A DNA stretch of 64,000 nucleotides from Marinobacterium zhoushanense (GTDB lineage Bacteria; Pseudomonadota; Gammaproteobacteria; Pseudomonadales; Balneatricaceae), in the NCBI RefSeq assembly GCF_014641945.1, contig NZ_BMIJ01000007.1, forward strand, positions 62,001 through 126,000, in the 5' to 3' direction. Positions 1-8,984 of the stretch are shown one piece after another (position 1 is the first letter of the stretch; each line of letters opens with the position of its first letter). The notes under the pieces were generated by a model that was not told the DNA's origin, searched no databases, and saw only the letters and a list, made by a program, of their open reading frames with translations. The translations under genes and the position numbers were made by a program.

Positions 1-533
1 TGGGTGGCGAGGCGGTTTTTCAGGTACTGCATACGCTTTTGCGCATCCGGTGCATACTCGCTCTCCGGATAGCGGCTAACCAGGGTGGCGAAACTGTCGA
101 AGGAGTCGCGTGCAGCACCCGGATCGCGCTGGGTTTCATCCAGTGGCAGGTAGCGGGTCAGGAAAGAACGATCCTGCTCGAATGCGGTCAGTCCCTTCAT
201 GTAGTAGGCGTAATCGATATTGGCATGGTTCGGGTGAAGACGGACGAAACGGTCTGCGGCCGCCGAGGCCGATTCCGGTTCATAGGTCTTGAAATAGGCG
301 TAGATAAGCTCGAGCTGGGCCTGCTCGGAATACTGGCCGAACGGGTAACGGGCTTCCAGCAGCTGCAGTTTCTCCACAGCCAGCGCGTAGTTGTCGTCAT
401 CCATGGCGCTGAGTGCTTCTTCGTAGAGTTGCTGCTCGGGCACATCGGGGGCCAGTTTATCGCCTCCCCACCAGGAACAGGCGGAGAGCAGGGTGGCGAG
501 CACCAGGGCAGCGCTGACTTTTACGAATCGCAT
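1..533 (-). CDS. bamD: Outer membrane assembly lipoprotein BamD (3' end off window)
   Basis: BamD is the essential lipoprotein of the BAM complex, which inserts beta-barrel proteins into the outer membrane. The reverse strand from 533 encodes a signal peptide with a lipobox (LLSAC, followed by SWWGG), then helical TPR-like repeats with typical BamD wording: [47 protein letters not shown], and [17 protein letters not shown]. About 177 residues are visible; the family is usually 240-260 long, so the C-terminal third lies beyond the left edge. An AGGA about nine bases upstream supports the start. It is divergent from rluD, the same arrangement as yfiO/rluD in E. coli. Confidence 0.95.
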   Translation of the reverse strand, partial: MRFVKVSAALVLATLLSACSWWGGDKLAPDVPEQQLYEEALSAMDDDNYALAVEKLQLLEARYPFGQYSEQAQLELIYAYFKTYEPESASAAADRFVRLHPNHANIDYAYYMKGLTAFEQDRSFLTRYLPLDETQRDPGAARDSFDSFATLVSRYPESEYAPDAQKRMQYLKNRLAT

Positions 534-645
534 GTCGATCAATCCTGATACAAAGGGCCTGCATGGCTGAGCGGGCCGGATTCGGGTGTGGTAAAATCGC
601 GCCTTATTTAAACACAACCCGCACACAACCAAAACATCCGTCAGG

Positions 646-660
646 ATGAGTAGTGATTAG
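646..660 (+). other. Four-codon mini-ORF abutting rluD start
   Basis: An ATG at 646 opens a four-codon frame (Met-Ser-Ser-Asp-stop) whose TAG at 658-660 directly touches the rluD ATG at 661 in the same frame. The only purine-rich stretch upstream of rluD (AGGATGAG, 643-650) overlaps this mini-ORF. It could be chance or a translational coupling device; nothing else supports it. Confidence 0.25.
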
Positions 661-1629
661 ATGTCAGATCAGGTGGAATTACAGGCCGAAGTGCCGCGTG
701 AAATGTATGGGCTCAGGCTGGACCAGGCTGTTGCGCAGCTGTTCCCCGAATATTCGCGTTCGCGCTTGCAGGGCTGGATCAAGGACGGTGCGCTGACCGT
801 CGATGGTGAGTCTCGCCGCCCGCGGGATAAGCTGGCCGGTGGTGAGGTGATTCGAGTGGCAGCGGAGCTGGAGTCAATCGAGGAACACAGCGCCCAGGAG
901 ATCCCGCTCGACATCATCTATGAAGATGAACATATCCTGGTGCTGAACAAGCCTGCCGGGCTGGTGGTCCATCCTGCAGCGGGACACGCCGACGGCACCC
1001 TGCTCAACGCGCTGCTGCATCACTGCCCGGAGATTGGTCAGGTGCCCCGCGCCGGTATCGTGCACCGTCTCGATCGTGATACCACCGGACTGATGGTGGT
1101 GGCCAAGACCATTCCCGCACAGACCGATCTGGTCGCCCAGCTGCAGGAGCGCAGCATGGGGAGGGAGTATGAAGCGGTGGTGCACGGTGTGATGACCGGT
1201 GGTGGCATGGTTGACGAGCCGATGGGGCGTCATCCGCGGCACCGACAAAAGATGGCCGTGGTCGGGGTGGGCAAAGAGGCGGTGACCCACTACCGCCTGC
1301 TGGAGAAGTTCCGCGCCCATACCCATATTCGGCTGAAGCTGGAAACCGGCCGTACCCACCAGATCCGCGTGCATATGGCGCATATCAACTATCCGCTGGT
1401 GGGCGATCCTCAGTATGGCGGCCGTTTTCGTCTGCCCAAGGGCTGCAGCCACGCCATGCAGGAGGTGTTGAAAAATTTCAATCGTCAGGCACTGCATGCC
1501 AAACGCCTGGAACTCTGGCATCCTGACACCGGTGAGGCGATGGCCTGGGAGATCGATCTGCCCGAGGATCTGCAGCGGTTGCTCGCCGTACTCAGAAAAG
1601 ATGCGGAAACCTACGACTACGAACTATGA
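661..1629 (+). CDS. rluD: 23S rRNA pseudouridine synthase RluD
   Basis: RluD converts uridines 1911, 1915 and 1917 in helix 69 of 23S rRNA to pseudouridine. The 322-residue protein has an N-terminal S4 RNA-binding domain (about residues 15-75, with LDQAVAQLFPEYSRSRLQGWI), then the RluA-type catalytic domain. The signature GIVHRLDRDTTGLMVVAKT holds the catalytic Asp; TGRTHQIRVHMAHINYPLVGD is the second conserved block. Length is normal for the family. It overlaps pgeF by four bases, so the two are probably co-translated, as in enterobacteria. RlmH, encoded at 19.3 kb, methylates the pseudouridine that RluD makes at position 1915. Confidence 0.96.
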   Translation: MSDQVELQAEVPREMYGLRLDQAVAQLFPEYSRSRLQGWIKDGALTVDGESRRPRDKLAGGEVIRVAAELESIEEHSAQEIPLDIIYEDEHILVLNKPAGLVVHPAAGHADGTLLNALLHHCPEIGQVPRAGIVHRLDRDTTGLMVVAKTIPAQTDLVAQLQERSMGREYEAVVHGVMTGGGMVDEPMGRHPRHRQKMAVVGVGKEAVTHYRLLEKFRAHTHIRLKLETGRTHQIRVHMAHINYPLVGDPQYGGRFRLPKGCSHAMQEVLKNFNRQALHAKRLELWHPDTGEAMAWEIDLPEDLQRLLAVLRKDAETYDYEL

Positions 1630-2360
1630 AGCTGATCCGTGCCGACTGGCAGGCCCCCGGCCATATTCATGCACTGACCACGACCCGCCTCGACGGTGTC
1701 AGCCAGGCACCCTTTAACGGACTCAATCTGGGGCTGCACGTGGGCGATGATCCGGCTGCCGTAGAGGAAAACCGGGCCATGTTGACCCACGCCCTCGGCC
1801 TCAAACGGCCGCCGCAGTGGCTGTCACAGGTACACGGGGTGGTGGTGGTCGAAGCTCAGGACGACGGCCAGGTGCGCGAGGCCGATGCCTGCTGGAGTCG
1901 TGGTGCGGGGCAGGCCTGCGTCGTGATGACGGCGGACTGTTTGCCGGTGCTGTTCACAGACCGCGAAGGCACGCGCGTCGCAGCCGCGCATGCCGGCTGG
2001 CGTGGACTCGTCTCCGGTGTGCTGGAGGCGACGCTGAATCAATTTGACGATCCGGCGCAGGTAATGGCCTGGTTGGGTCCGGCGATCGGGCCGCTGGCGT
2101 TCGAGGTCGGTGGCGAGGTGCGCGAACAGTTTATGCAGGCGCAGGAGGATAGCGAGACTGCGTTTGTCCCCAGCCCCACGTCGACGGACAAATGGCTGGG
2201 CGACCTGTACCAGCTGGCGCGGCTGAGGCTGCAGGCGGCCGGTGTGGGGTCGATCAGCGGCGGCGATTACTGTACCTTCACCGAGGCCGAGTATTTTTAC
2301 TCCTACCGGCGTGACGGTCAGACCGGCCGCATGGCCAGCCTGATCTGGATCGAAGGCTGA
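1626..2360 (+). CDS. pgeF: Purine nucleoside phosphorylase-like YfiH/PgeF, multicopper 'laccase-domain' family
   Basis: This is the YfiH/YlmD/LACC1 family (DUF152). Members were once called polyphenol oxidases but are now known as zinc-dependent purine nucleoside enzymes; PgeF is also linked to removing wrongly built peptidoglycan precursors. The 244-residue protein has the three conserved metal ligand motifs: His in LSQVHG, Cys in MTADCLPVL, and His in AAAHAGWRGL. The GPAIGPLAFEVG and EYFYSYRRDGQTGR blocks are also typical. It starts inside the rluD stop region (ATGA overlap). Family assignment is firm; the in vivo substrate cannot be read from sequence. Confidence 0.92.
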   Translation: MKLIRADWQAPGHIHALTTTRLDGVSQAPFNGLNLGLHVGDDPAAVEENRAMLTHALGLKRPPQWLSQVHGVVVVEAQDDGQVREADACWSRGAGQACVVMTADCLPVLFTDREGTRVAAAHAGWRGLVSGVLEATLNQFDDPAQVMAWLGPAIGPLAFEVGGEVREQFMQAQEDSETAFVPSPTSTDKWLGDLYQLARLRLQAAGVGSISGGDYCTFTEAEYFYSYRRDGQTGRMASLIWIEG

Positions 2361-2454
2361 TCCTACTGCGCGACTGACTCAAGGGCTGCGTCGCGCGGTG
2401 CCGGTGCGCCGTGCGTCTCGCCCATACGCCGCTCGCTACGGCTCCGTTTACGTC

Positions 2455-2886
2455 TTAACCTTTGATTACAAGTACCGGGATGGTCGAGCGTCCCACCACC
2501 TTGTTGGCGACCGAACCTAATACCGTCCTCTCCAGACGAGAGTGTTTGTGACTGGCCATGACGATCAAGTCAGCCTTAACTCGCTTTGCCTCGGACAGGA
2601 TCATGTCGGCCGGCTTGCCCTCCTTGACCTCAAGCGTGCAATCCTCTGGATCGATTGGCAGCTTCTGTTCGACAAACTCCCTGAGCTGCTTCTGTACCTC
2701 CTTGACCGCCTTGTCGAAGTTGCCGGGCGGAAAGTAGGACGCCACTAGCGGCATCTGGTAACCGGCGACCACGGTGAGCAGAATCAGCTTGCCCTTGGGC
2801 GCCAGCACCTCGAGCGCGTGCCTGACCACCTCATCGGAGTAGCCCTCTTCGGCCAGGTCTACCGGCACAAGAATCGTCTTGTACAT
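2455..2886 (-). CDS. Small universal stress protein, TRAP-associated (TeaD-like)
   Basis: A 143-residue single-domain UspA protein. It begins MYKTILVPVDLAEEG and ends with a nucleotide-binding segment (IVMASHKHSRLERTVLGSVANKVV, given here only as landmarks: SHKHS, then LGSVAN). The GS of the usual G-2x-G-9x-GS motif is present, but the first glycines are replaced by His and Ser, so ATP binding is uncertain. It lies 24 bases after the TRAP permease in the same direction. In Halomonas elongata a Usp (TeaD) sits next to the ectoine TRAP transporter and modulates it. A similar regulatory role is an inference from position. Confidence 0.9.
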   Translation of the reverse strand: MYKTILVPVDLAEEGYSDEVVRHALEVLAPKGKLILLTVVAGYQMPLVASYFPPGNFDKAVKEVQKQLREFVEQKLPIDPEDCTLEVKEGKPADMILSEAKRVKADLIVMASHKHSRLERTVLGSVANKVVGRSTIPVLVIKG

Positions 2887-2910
2887 CGCTCTCTCTCCTT
2901 TGCCAGTCGG

Positions 2911-5508
2911 CTAGACGGTTGTCGCCGTGGCGGCCAGTCGTCGTCTCTGCAGCCAGCCGATAAACACCAGTAGCAGCAGGACCGGGATGAATACCAGTTC
3001 CTTCGGTGGTCGGTCTGACTTCACCTGGATGCCGGTGAGTTCCCAGCCGAAATCGACCCCGGACCGTTCGGCTGCGCTGCCGAACACGACCAGGTCGACG
3101 ATGCGGCGCTCGTCATCCTGGCTTAGCATCAGGCCCAGGGACTCAAGCCGTGCCGTGGCATCACCGCTGTCATCGTCCAGTTGCAGCTGTACCGTCTTAC
3201 TGACTTCGTCGCCCTCGATGGTCATCCCCTCGAAGTTGATCTGGATATAATCGCCTGCCTTCAGTTTCTCCATCTGCGTCTCGATCTGTGCCGGCGGCAG
3301 GGTGACCGACGGCGGGTAGACCATGTCCCACCAGAAACCTGGCCGGAACAGGCTAAACGCGATCACCACCAGCACCACTGACTCCCACAGCCGGCTTTTG
3401 ACGAACCAGTAGCCTTGGGTCGCGGCCGAGAACACCAGAATCGCAATGATGGCGCTGACCACGGTGACTATCAGGTCGAACACCCCGGTCAGACCGATCA
3501 GCAGCAACTGGGTATTGAAGATGAACATGAACGGCAGGATCGCGGTGCGGATATCGTAGGTGAAGCCCTGGATACCGGTCTTGATCGGGTCGGTACGTCC
3601 GATCGCCGCCGCGGCAAAGGCGGCCAGGCCCACCGGTGGCGTATCGTCGGCGAGTATGCCGAAGTAGAACACGAACAGGTGCACGGCAATCAGCGGTACG
3701 ATCAGGCCGTTGGCGGCGCCCAGTGACACGATCACCGGTGCCATCAGAGTCGACACCACGATGTAGTTCGCGGTGGTGGGCAGGCCCATGCCGAGGATGA
3801 TGCAGATCACCGCGGTGAAGATCAGGATCAGGATCAGGCTGCCGCCGGAGATGAACTCGACGAACTCGGTCATCATCTGGCCAAGGCCGGTCAGGGTCAC
3901 GGTGCCGACGATAATCCCCGCCGCAGCGGTGGCGATGCCGATTCCGACCATATTGCGGGCGCCGGAGATCAGGCCCTCGACAAAATCGTGCCAGCACACG
4001 TTGAATTGGGATACCCAGTCATGCTCACCGCGGAACCAGGACTTCAACGGGCGATGAGTCAACACCACGGCGATCAGCGCGGCGACCGCATAGAACGCCG
4101 ATTGTTGCGGTGAGTACTGTTTCACCGCTAGTGCCCAGAGCAGGACCACGATCGGCAAACCGAAGTAGAGCCCGGAGAAAACGGTTGGCCGCGCCTCCGG
4201 TAGATGCTCCAGCTCGATGCTGGCGTCATCCGTCACCAGATCGGGGTAGCTGGCCGAGAGTTTCACCAGCGCGAAATAGCTCGCCACGAGCACCAGGAGC
4301 ATCACAAGGTAGCTCCAGTCGCCCAGGGATGACTCCAGGAAGGTGGAGCCGTAATAGACGATGGCGGCGAGCAACAGGGTGATCAGCGTGGTGGTCATCC
4401 ATGACAGCATGCGCTGGGGAAGGGTGGGCTTATGTAGCCGCGTAATGCCCTGCATACCGAGTTTTACCGCTTCCAGGTGGACGATGTAGACCAGCGCGAT
4501 ATAGGAGATCATCGACGGCAGGATCGCGTGCTTAATCACGTCGATATAGGGGATGCCGACATACTCCACCATCAGGAACGCCGCGGCGCCCATGATCGGC
4601 GGCGTCAACTGGCCGTTGGTGGAGGCGGCCACCTCCACGGCGCAGGCCTTGGTGGCGGGAAAGCCGACCCGTTTCATCAGCGGGATGGTGAAGGTGCCGG
4701 TGGTGACCACGTTGGCGATAGACGAGCCGGAGATGATCCCGCTCAAACCGGAGGCGACCACGGCGGCCTTGGCCGGTCCGCCGCGCATATGGCCCAGCAG
4801 AGAGAAGGAGACCTTGATCAGGTAGTTACCGGCCCCCGCCTTGTCGAGCATGGCACCGAGCAGCACGAACAGGAACACGAACGCGGTGGATACGCCCAGC
4901 GCGACGCCAAAAACACCTTCGGTGGTCAGCCACTGGTGCGAGGCGACCTTGTTCAGGCTGGCACCCTTGTGCGCAATCACGTCGGGCATGTATTGGCCGC
5001 CGAAGGTGAAGGTCAGGAATACGATCGCCACTACCGTCAGCGGTGGGCCCAGTGCGCGACGGGTTGCTTCCAGTAACGTCAGCATACCGACGATGGCAAT
5101 CGCCACATCAAGTGTGCTCGGGGCACCGATGCGCTGGGTCAGTTCGTCCCTGAAGACCAGCAGGTAGAGACAGGAGATAGACGCGCCGAGCGCAAACAGT
5201 GCATCGAAAGGGGTGATTGAGGTATGGCTTGAGCGCTTGGTTGCCGGGAACAGGCAGAACGCAAGGAAGCTGGCGAAGGCCAGGTGGATAAACTTGGCCT
5301 GGTCCGCGTTCAGATTGCCAAAGTGCAGAATGAACGGTAGTGGAGAGGCATACCAGAGCTGAAACACGGACCAGGCGATCAGCAGTCCGATCACCAGTTT
5401 GCCCATGACACCTGAGAGTTCGCGGCTGCCGGTTTCCGAACTCAGCAGCTCCTCTACCACTTTGCTGTCGGATGCTGAATCCTGGGTACTGTCCGTAGCC
5501 ATAGGCAT
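2911..5508 (-). CDS. TRAP transporter fused permease (TAXI type, DctQ-DctM fusion with C-terminal DUF3394)
   Basis: An inner membrane secondary transporter driven by ion gradients, working with the periplasmic TAXI protein encoded upstream. The 865-residue chain fuses the small 4-TM and large 12-TM subunits. After a hydrophilic N-terminus of about 40 residues come hydrophobic segments up to about residue 660. The large subunit shows SGIISGSSIANVVTTGTFTIP and AASTNGQLTPPIMGAAAF, both conserved in DctM. The last ~180 residues include a soluble stretch (VFGSAAERSGVDFGWELTG) flanked by membrane segments, matching the DUF3394 tail seen in fused TAXI permeases. The gene follows the binding protein after 60 bases. 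TAXI substrates are often C4-dicarboxylates or glutamate; the substrate here is unknown. Confidence 0.93.
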   Translation of the reverse strand: MPMATDSTQDSASDSKVVEELLSSETGSRELSGVMGKLVIGLLIAWSVFQLWYASPLPFILHFGNLNADQAKFIHLAFASFLAFCLFPATKRSSHTSITPFDALFALGASISCLYLLVFRDELTQRIGAPSTLDVAIAIVGMLTLLEATRRALGPPLTVVAIVFLTFTFGGQYMPDVIAHKGASLNKVASHQWLTTEGVFGVALGVSTAFVFLFVLLGAMLDKAGAGNYLIKVSFSLLGHMRGGPAKAAVVASGLSGIISGSSIANVVTTGTFTIPLMKRVGFPATKACAVEVAASTNGQLTPPIMGAAAFLMVEYVGIPYIDVIKHAILPSMISYIALVYIVHLEAVKLGMQGITRLHKPTLPQRMLSWMTTTLITLLLAAIVYYGSTFLESSLGDWSYLVMLLVLVASYFALVKLSASYPDLVTDDASIELEHLPEARPTVFSGLYFGLPIVVLLWALAVKQYSPQQSAFYAVAALIAVVLTHRPLKSWFRGEHDWVSQFNVCWHDFVEGLISGARNMVGIGIATAAAGIIVGTVTLTGLGQMMTEFVEFISGGSLILILIFTAVICIILGMGLPTTANYIVVSTLMAPVIVSLGAANGLIVPLIAVHLFVFYFGILADDTPPVGLAAFAAAAIGRTDPIKTGIQGFTYDIRTAILPFMFIFNTQLLLIGLTGVFDLIVTVVSAIIAILVFSAATQGYWFVKSRLWESVVLVVIAFSLFRPGFWWDMVYPPSVTLPPAQIETQMEKLKAGDYIQINFEGMTIEGDEVSKTVQLQLDDDSGDATARLESLGLMLSQDDERRIVDLVVFGSAAERSGVDFGWELTGIQVKSDRPPKELVFIPVLLLLVFIGWLQRRRLAATATTV

Positions 5509-5568
5509 CTCCTAAGCTGAATGGGGGATAACGCTGGGCTTACGCCCAGCGTTATCCTGCGCAGGGGC

Positions 5569-6537
5569 TTACATCAGGCCGGCTTCCTTGTAGTACTTGA
5601 TCGCACCTTCATGCAGCGGCGCGGACAGACCCTCCTTGATCATCTCCTCCTTCTTCAGGTTGGCGAAGGCCGGGTGCAGCTTGGTGAAGGTATCGAAGTT
5701 CTCGAACACCGCCTTAACCACATGGTAGATCAGGTTGGGGTCAACCTTGGACGAGGTGACGAAAGTGGCACCGACACCGAAGGTATACACATCCTTGTCG
5801 GTACCCCGGTACATCCCCCCGGGGATGACGGCTACGCGGTAGTAAGGGTTGTCGTTGACCAGCTTATCCACTTCCGGACCGGATACCTCGACGATGACGC
5901 TGTCGCAGGAGGTGGTGGCCTCCTTGATCGAGCCGCTCGGATGACCGACGGTGTAGATCATGGCGTCGATGTTGTTGTCGCACAGTGCCTTGGACTGCTC
6001 GGCCGCTTTCAGCTCAGACGCAAGCGAGAAGTCGTCCATGGTCCAGCCCTTGGCGGCCATCAGCACCTCCATGGTGCCGCGCTGGCCGGAGCCCGGGTTG
6101 CCCACGTTGACACGCTTGCCCTTGAGATCGTCGAAGGTCTTGATGCCGGAGTCGGCTCGCGCCACCACGGTAAACGGCTCGGGGTGGATCGAAAATACCG
6201 CGCGCAGATCCTCGAACGCTCCGGCGTCCTCGAACTGGCTGCTGCCGTGATAGGCGTGATATTGCCAGTCGGACTGGGCGACGCCCATATCCAGTTCACC
6301 CGAGCGGATGGTGTTGAGGTTGTAGACCGACCCGCCGGTACTTTCCACCGAGCAGCGGATGCCGTGGTCTTTACGGTCTTTATTGACCAGACGGCAGATC
6401 GCGCCACCGGTGGGATAGTAAACGCCGGTAACGCCACCGGTACCGATGGTGATGAAGTCCTGCGCCTGAGTGCTTGGGGCTAGGCTCAGCATCGCCGCAA
6501 AGCTGGCGCCTACAAGGGCTTCTTTGAATATCTTCAT
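5569..6537 (-). CDS. TAXI family TRAP transporter solute-binding protein
   Basis: A periplasmic substrate-binding protein of the TAXI (TRAP-associated extracytoplasmic immunogenic) class, 322 residues. It has a signal peptide ending near TQAQD, then [24 protein letters not shown], the family N-terminal block (landmarks: [14 protein letters not shown]). Further landmarks are [17 protein letters not shown] and [19 protein letters not shown] strong ribosome site (AAGGAGAG) ends six bases before the ATG. It is the first gene of the transporter unit SBP-permease-Usp. The 95-base gap to the upstream aminotransferase gene may hold its own promoter. Confidence 0.95.
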   Translation of the reverse strand: MKIFKEALVGASFAAMLSLAPSTQAQDFITIGTGGVTGVYYPTGGAICRLVNKDRKDHGIRCSVESTGGSVYNLNTIRSGELDMGVAQSDWQYHAYHGSSQFEDAGAFEDLRAVFSIHPEPFTVVARADSGIKTFDDLKGKRVNVGNPGSGQRGTMEVLMAAKGWTMDDFSLASELKAAEQSKALCDNNIDAMIYTVGHPSGSIKEATTSCDSVIVEVSGPEVDKLVNDNPYYRVAVIPGGMYRGTDKDVYTFGVGATFVTSSKVDPNLIYHVVKAVFENFDTFTKLHPAFANLKKEEMIKEGLSAPLHEGAIKYYKEAGLM

Positions 6538-6632
6538 CTTTCTCTCCTTGGCTTCTTATTATTGGTCTCAGTCTAGTTCATGACACCCGTCTTGCATCTG
6601 TCCCCGAACAGGGAGCGACGGGCGCCTATGAT

Positions 6633-7985
6633 CTAGACCGCATCCGGGTATTCAGTGAACGCCTCGGCAGTAACCTGCTGCACCGTGTCGTAGAGTTTGT
6701 CGGTGAGCTCGTCGAGCTGGGACTCCTCGATGATGAATGGCGGCGCCAGCAGGATATGATGGCCGCGGTGGCCGTCGATGGTGCCCGCCATGGGGTAGCA
6801 CATCAGGCCGCGCGACATGCCGGCACTCTTGATCCGGCTGTCCAGCTTTGAGCGTGGATCGAAGGGACGCTTGCTGTCGCGGTCATGCACCAGTTCCAGT
6901 GCCTGGAACAGTCCGCGGCCCCGGATATCGCCAATGTGGGGGTGCTCACCGAAACGCTCGCGCAGTCGGGTCATCAGCGCCTCGCCCATCGGATTGACCC
7001 GCGCCAGAATCTGCTCCTGCTCGAGAGCATCAAGCACCGCGAGCGATCCCGCCATTGTGGTGGCGTGGGCCATGTAGGTGTGGCCATGCTGGAAGAAGCC
7101 GGAGCCGTTGGCAATGGTGTCGTAGATCCGGTCGGAAGCCAGCATGGCGCCGATCGGCTGATAGCCGGCGCCCAGCCCCTTGGCGATGGTGACGATATCG
7201 GTATGGATCCCCTCCTGCTCATGGGCGAACAGGGTGCCGGTGCGGCCCATACCGCACATCACCTCGTCGAGGATCAGCAGTACTCCGTAGCGGTCGCAGA
7301 TCTCGCGGATACGCTTGAAGTAACCCTCGACCGCAGTCAGTGCGCCGGCGGTGGCGCCGACCACCGGCTCGGCGACGAAGGCGATCACCGTTTCCGGGCC
7401 CACGGTCAGCAGGCACTGCTCCAGCTCGTTGGCCACACGCTGGCCGTAGTCGAATAGCGACTCGCCCGGCTTGCAGTCCCGGTAGGCGTAGCAGGGCGCG
7501 ATATGTTCGGCGTGGGTGAGTAGTGGTGCGAAGGGCGCACGGCGCCAGGCGTTGCCGCCCACTGCCAGTGCGCCGAGGGTGTTGCCGTGGTAGCTCTGGC
7601 GGCGGGCGATGAAGCGACTGCGCTGGGGCTCTCCGCGCTCGACAAAATACTGCCGGGCCAGCTTCAGGGCGGCTTCCACTGCCTCCGAGCCACCGCTGAG
7701 GAAGTAGACATGGTTCAGATCGCCCGGTGCCCGTGCGGTCAGCCGTGTCGCCAGAGTTTCGGCCACCTCGGTGGTGAAGAAGCTGCTGTGGGCATAGGCC
7801 AGCTGGTCGATCTGCTTGTGCAGCGCTGCACGTACGCCGGCGTGGCTGTGTCCTAGGCAGGAGACCGCGGCGCCGCCGCTGGCATCCAGATAGGCTTTGC
7901 CGTCCTGATCGTAGAGATAAACCCCGTCGCCGCGTACAGCGGTCCTTAGCGGGGTGTGACAGTGGCGGTGAAATACCTGGCTCAC
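6633..7985 (-). CDS. Class III PLP-dependent aminotransferase (omega/aspartate aminotransferase family)
   Basis: A cytosolic PLP enzyme moving an amino group between an amine or amino acid and a keto acid. About 450 residues. Fold-type I class III motifs are clear: NHVYFLSGGSEAVEAALKLAR, SYHGNTLGALAVGG, VLLILDEVMCGMGRTG (Asp that pairs with the PLP pyridine nitrogen), and TIAKGLGAGYQPIGAML with the Schiff-base Lys. I chose the GTG at 7985 (product starts MSQVFHRHCHTPLR) because AAAGG lies six bases upstream; a GTG 11 codons earlier has no such site. It is divergent from a LysR regulator and followed by the TRAP genes, so it may metabolise what the transporter imports; that link is inference. 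Confidence 0.9.
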   Translation of the reverse strand: MSQVFHRHCHTPLRTAVRGDGVYLYDQDGKAYLDASGGAAVSCLGHSHAGVRAALHKQIDQLAYAHSSFFTTEVAETLATRLTARAPGDLNHVYFLSGGSEAVEAALKLARQYFVERGEPQRSRFIARRQSYHGNTLGALAVGGNAWRRAPFAPLLTHAEHIAPCYAYRDCKPGESLFDYGQRVANELEQCLLTVGPETVIAFVAEPVVGATAGALTAVEGYFKRIREICDRYGVLLILDEVMCGMGRTGTLFAHEQEGIHTDIVTIAKGLGAGYQPIGAMLASDRIYDTIANGSGFFQHGHTYMAHATTMAGSLAVLDALEQEQILARVNPMGEALMTRLRERFGEHPHIGDIRGRGLFQALELVHDRDSKRPFDPRSKLDSRIKSAGMSRGLMCYPMAGTIDGHRGHHILLAPPFIIEESQLDELTDKLYDTVQQVTAEAFTEYPDAV

Positions 7986-8058
7986 GCGGTACCTTTTAGT
8001 TGCGGCTTGAATATGCACTGCATTAAAGGTTGCAACTTCCCGCTCAACAAACGATATA

Positions 8059-8086
8059 TTCTCAGAGGGTATGAGAAAAACTCATA
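8059..8086. promoter_or_regulatory. Overlapping inverted repeats, likely LysR operator
   Basis: Two perfect inverted repeats overlap just before the LysR gene: TTCTCA (8059-8064) with TGAGAA (8072-8077), seven bases apart, and TATGAG (8070-8075) with CTCATA (8081-8086), five bases apart. LysR proteins bind such dyads in the region shared with their divergent target. The second repeat lies only 11 bases before the regulator's ATG, which suits autorepression. No binding is proven. Confidence 0.5.
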
Positions 8087-8096
8087 GGGGGAGTGC

Positions 8097-8984
8097 ATGC
8101 CGGGATCTATGCCACCACTCAATGCGCTGCGCAGCTTCGAAGTCGCGGCGCGTCGTCTCAGCTTCTCCCGTGCCGCGCAGGAGCTCTGCGTCACCCAAGG
8201 CGCGGTGAGCAAGCAGATTCAGGTGCTGGAACAGTATCTGGAGCAGCCGCTATTCGACCGCAGTCCGGCAGGACTGAGCCTTACCGAAGCCGGGCGCCAA
8301 TATCTACCCGCCATCTCCCGCGCTCTGGAGATGATCCAGAGTGCCACCGCCAGCCTGCAGCAGGGCGCCCATGCCAGCGATGCGCTGACACTTAACCTGA
8401 CACCCTCGTTCAGCAACCTCTGGTTGATTCCACGCCTGGACCAGCTGCGCCAGGCGATCCCCGAATTGAAGCTGACCATGGTGACTGGTGATGGCGCGTT
8501 CCAGTTTCAGGGCGCGCAGGCGGATATCGCGATCCGCTGCCTGCCCCTATCGCTGAGTCATGAGCACTCCCAGCTGTTGAAGGAGGAGGTGCTGTTGCCG
8601 CTGATCAGCCCAGAACTGCTGCGCGAACACCCGATAAACCAACCCGAAGATCTGCTGGCGCATCCGCTGATTCGCCATATCACCCGACCCCAGCTGTGGC
8701 GCCAGTTCCTGCAGCAGATGCTGGGTGGCGAACCTCAGCCGCCACGCTTCAACCACGGCTTCGAACATTTCTACATGTCGCTGGAAGCGGCGCGCTGCAA
8801 GCTGGGCGTTGCGCTGGTACCGGACTTCATGGCCGCCGATGCGCTGGCTGGCGGTGAGCTGGTCAACCCGTTGGACATGGCCTATCGCAGCGGTTACGGC
8901 TTCTACTTTCTGGTGCCGCCCTATCGTGCACGCTCGGTCGGCGTGCAGCGCTTTCACGCCTGGCTGGAGCAGCAGCTGAGTTAG
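8097..8984 (+). CDS. LysR-family transcriptional regulator, GcvA-like
   Basis: A 295-residue LysR regulator with an N-terminal winged helix-turn-helix (NALRSFEVAARRLSFSRAA, CVTQGAVSKQIQVLE) and a type 2 periplasmic-binding-like effector domain. The HTH wording and the short effector domain resemble GcvA-type regulators. AGGGGGAG four bases before the ATG supports this start; a second in-frame ATG follows four codons later. It is divergent from the class III aminotransferase/TRAP unit across a 111-base region with inverted repeats, so it probably controls that unit. The end overlaps the convergent pta gene by four bases. Confidence 0.92.
   Translation: MPGSMPPLNALRSFEVAARRLSFSRAAQELCVTQGAVSKQIQVLEQYLEQPLFDRSPAGLSLTEAGRQYLPAISRALEMIQSATASLQQGAHASDALTLNLTPSFSNLWLIPRLDQLRQAIPELKLTMVTGDGAFQFQGAQADIAIRCLPLSLSHEHSQLLKEEVLLPLISPELLREHPINQPEDLLAHPLIRHITRPQLWRQFLQQMLGGEPQPPRFNHGFEHFYMSLEAARCKLGVALVPDFMAADALAGGELVNPLDMAYRSGYGFYFLVPPYRARSVGVQRFHAWLEQQLS

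Noticed and set aside
2361..2454. Terminator between pgeF and the convergent Usp gene
   Set aside because: The sequence is GC-rich but no clean stem with a T-run could be found.
5521..6483. 320-codon forward frame opposite the TAXI binding protein
   Set aside because: Shadow frame; the reverse strand has a signal peptide, family motifs and a strong ribosome site.
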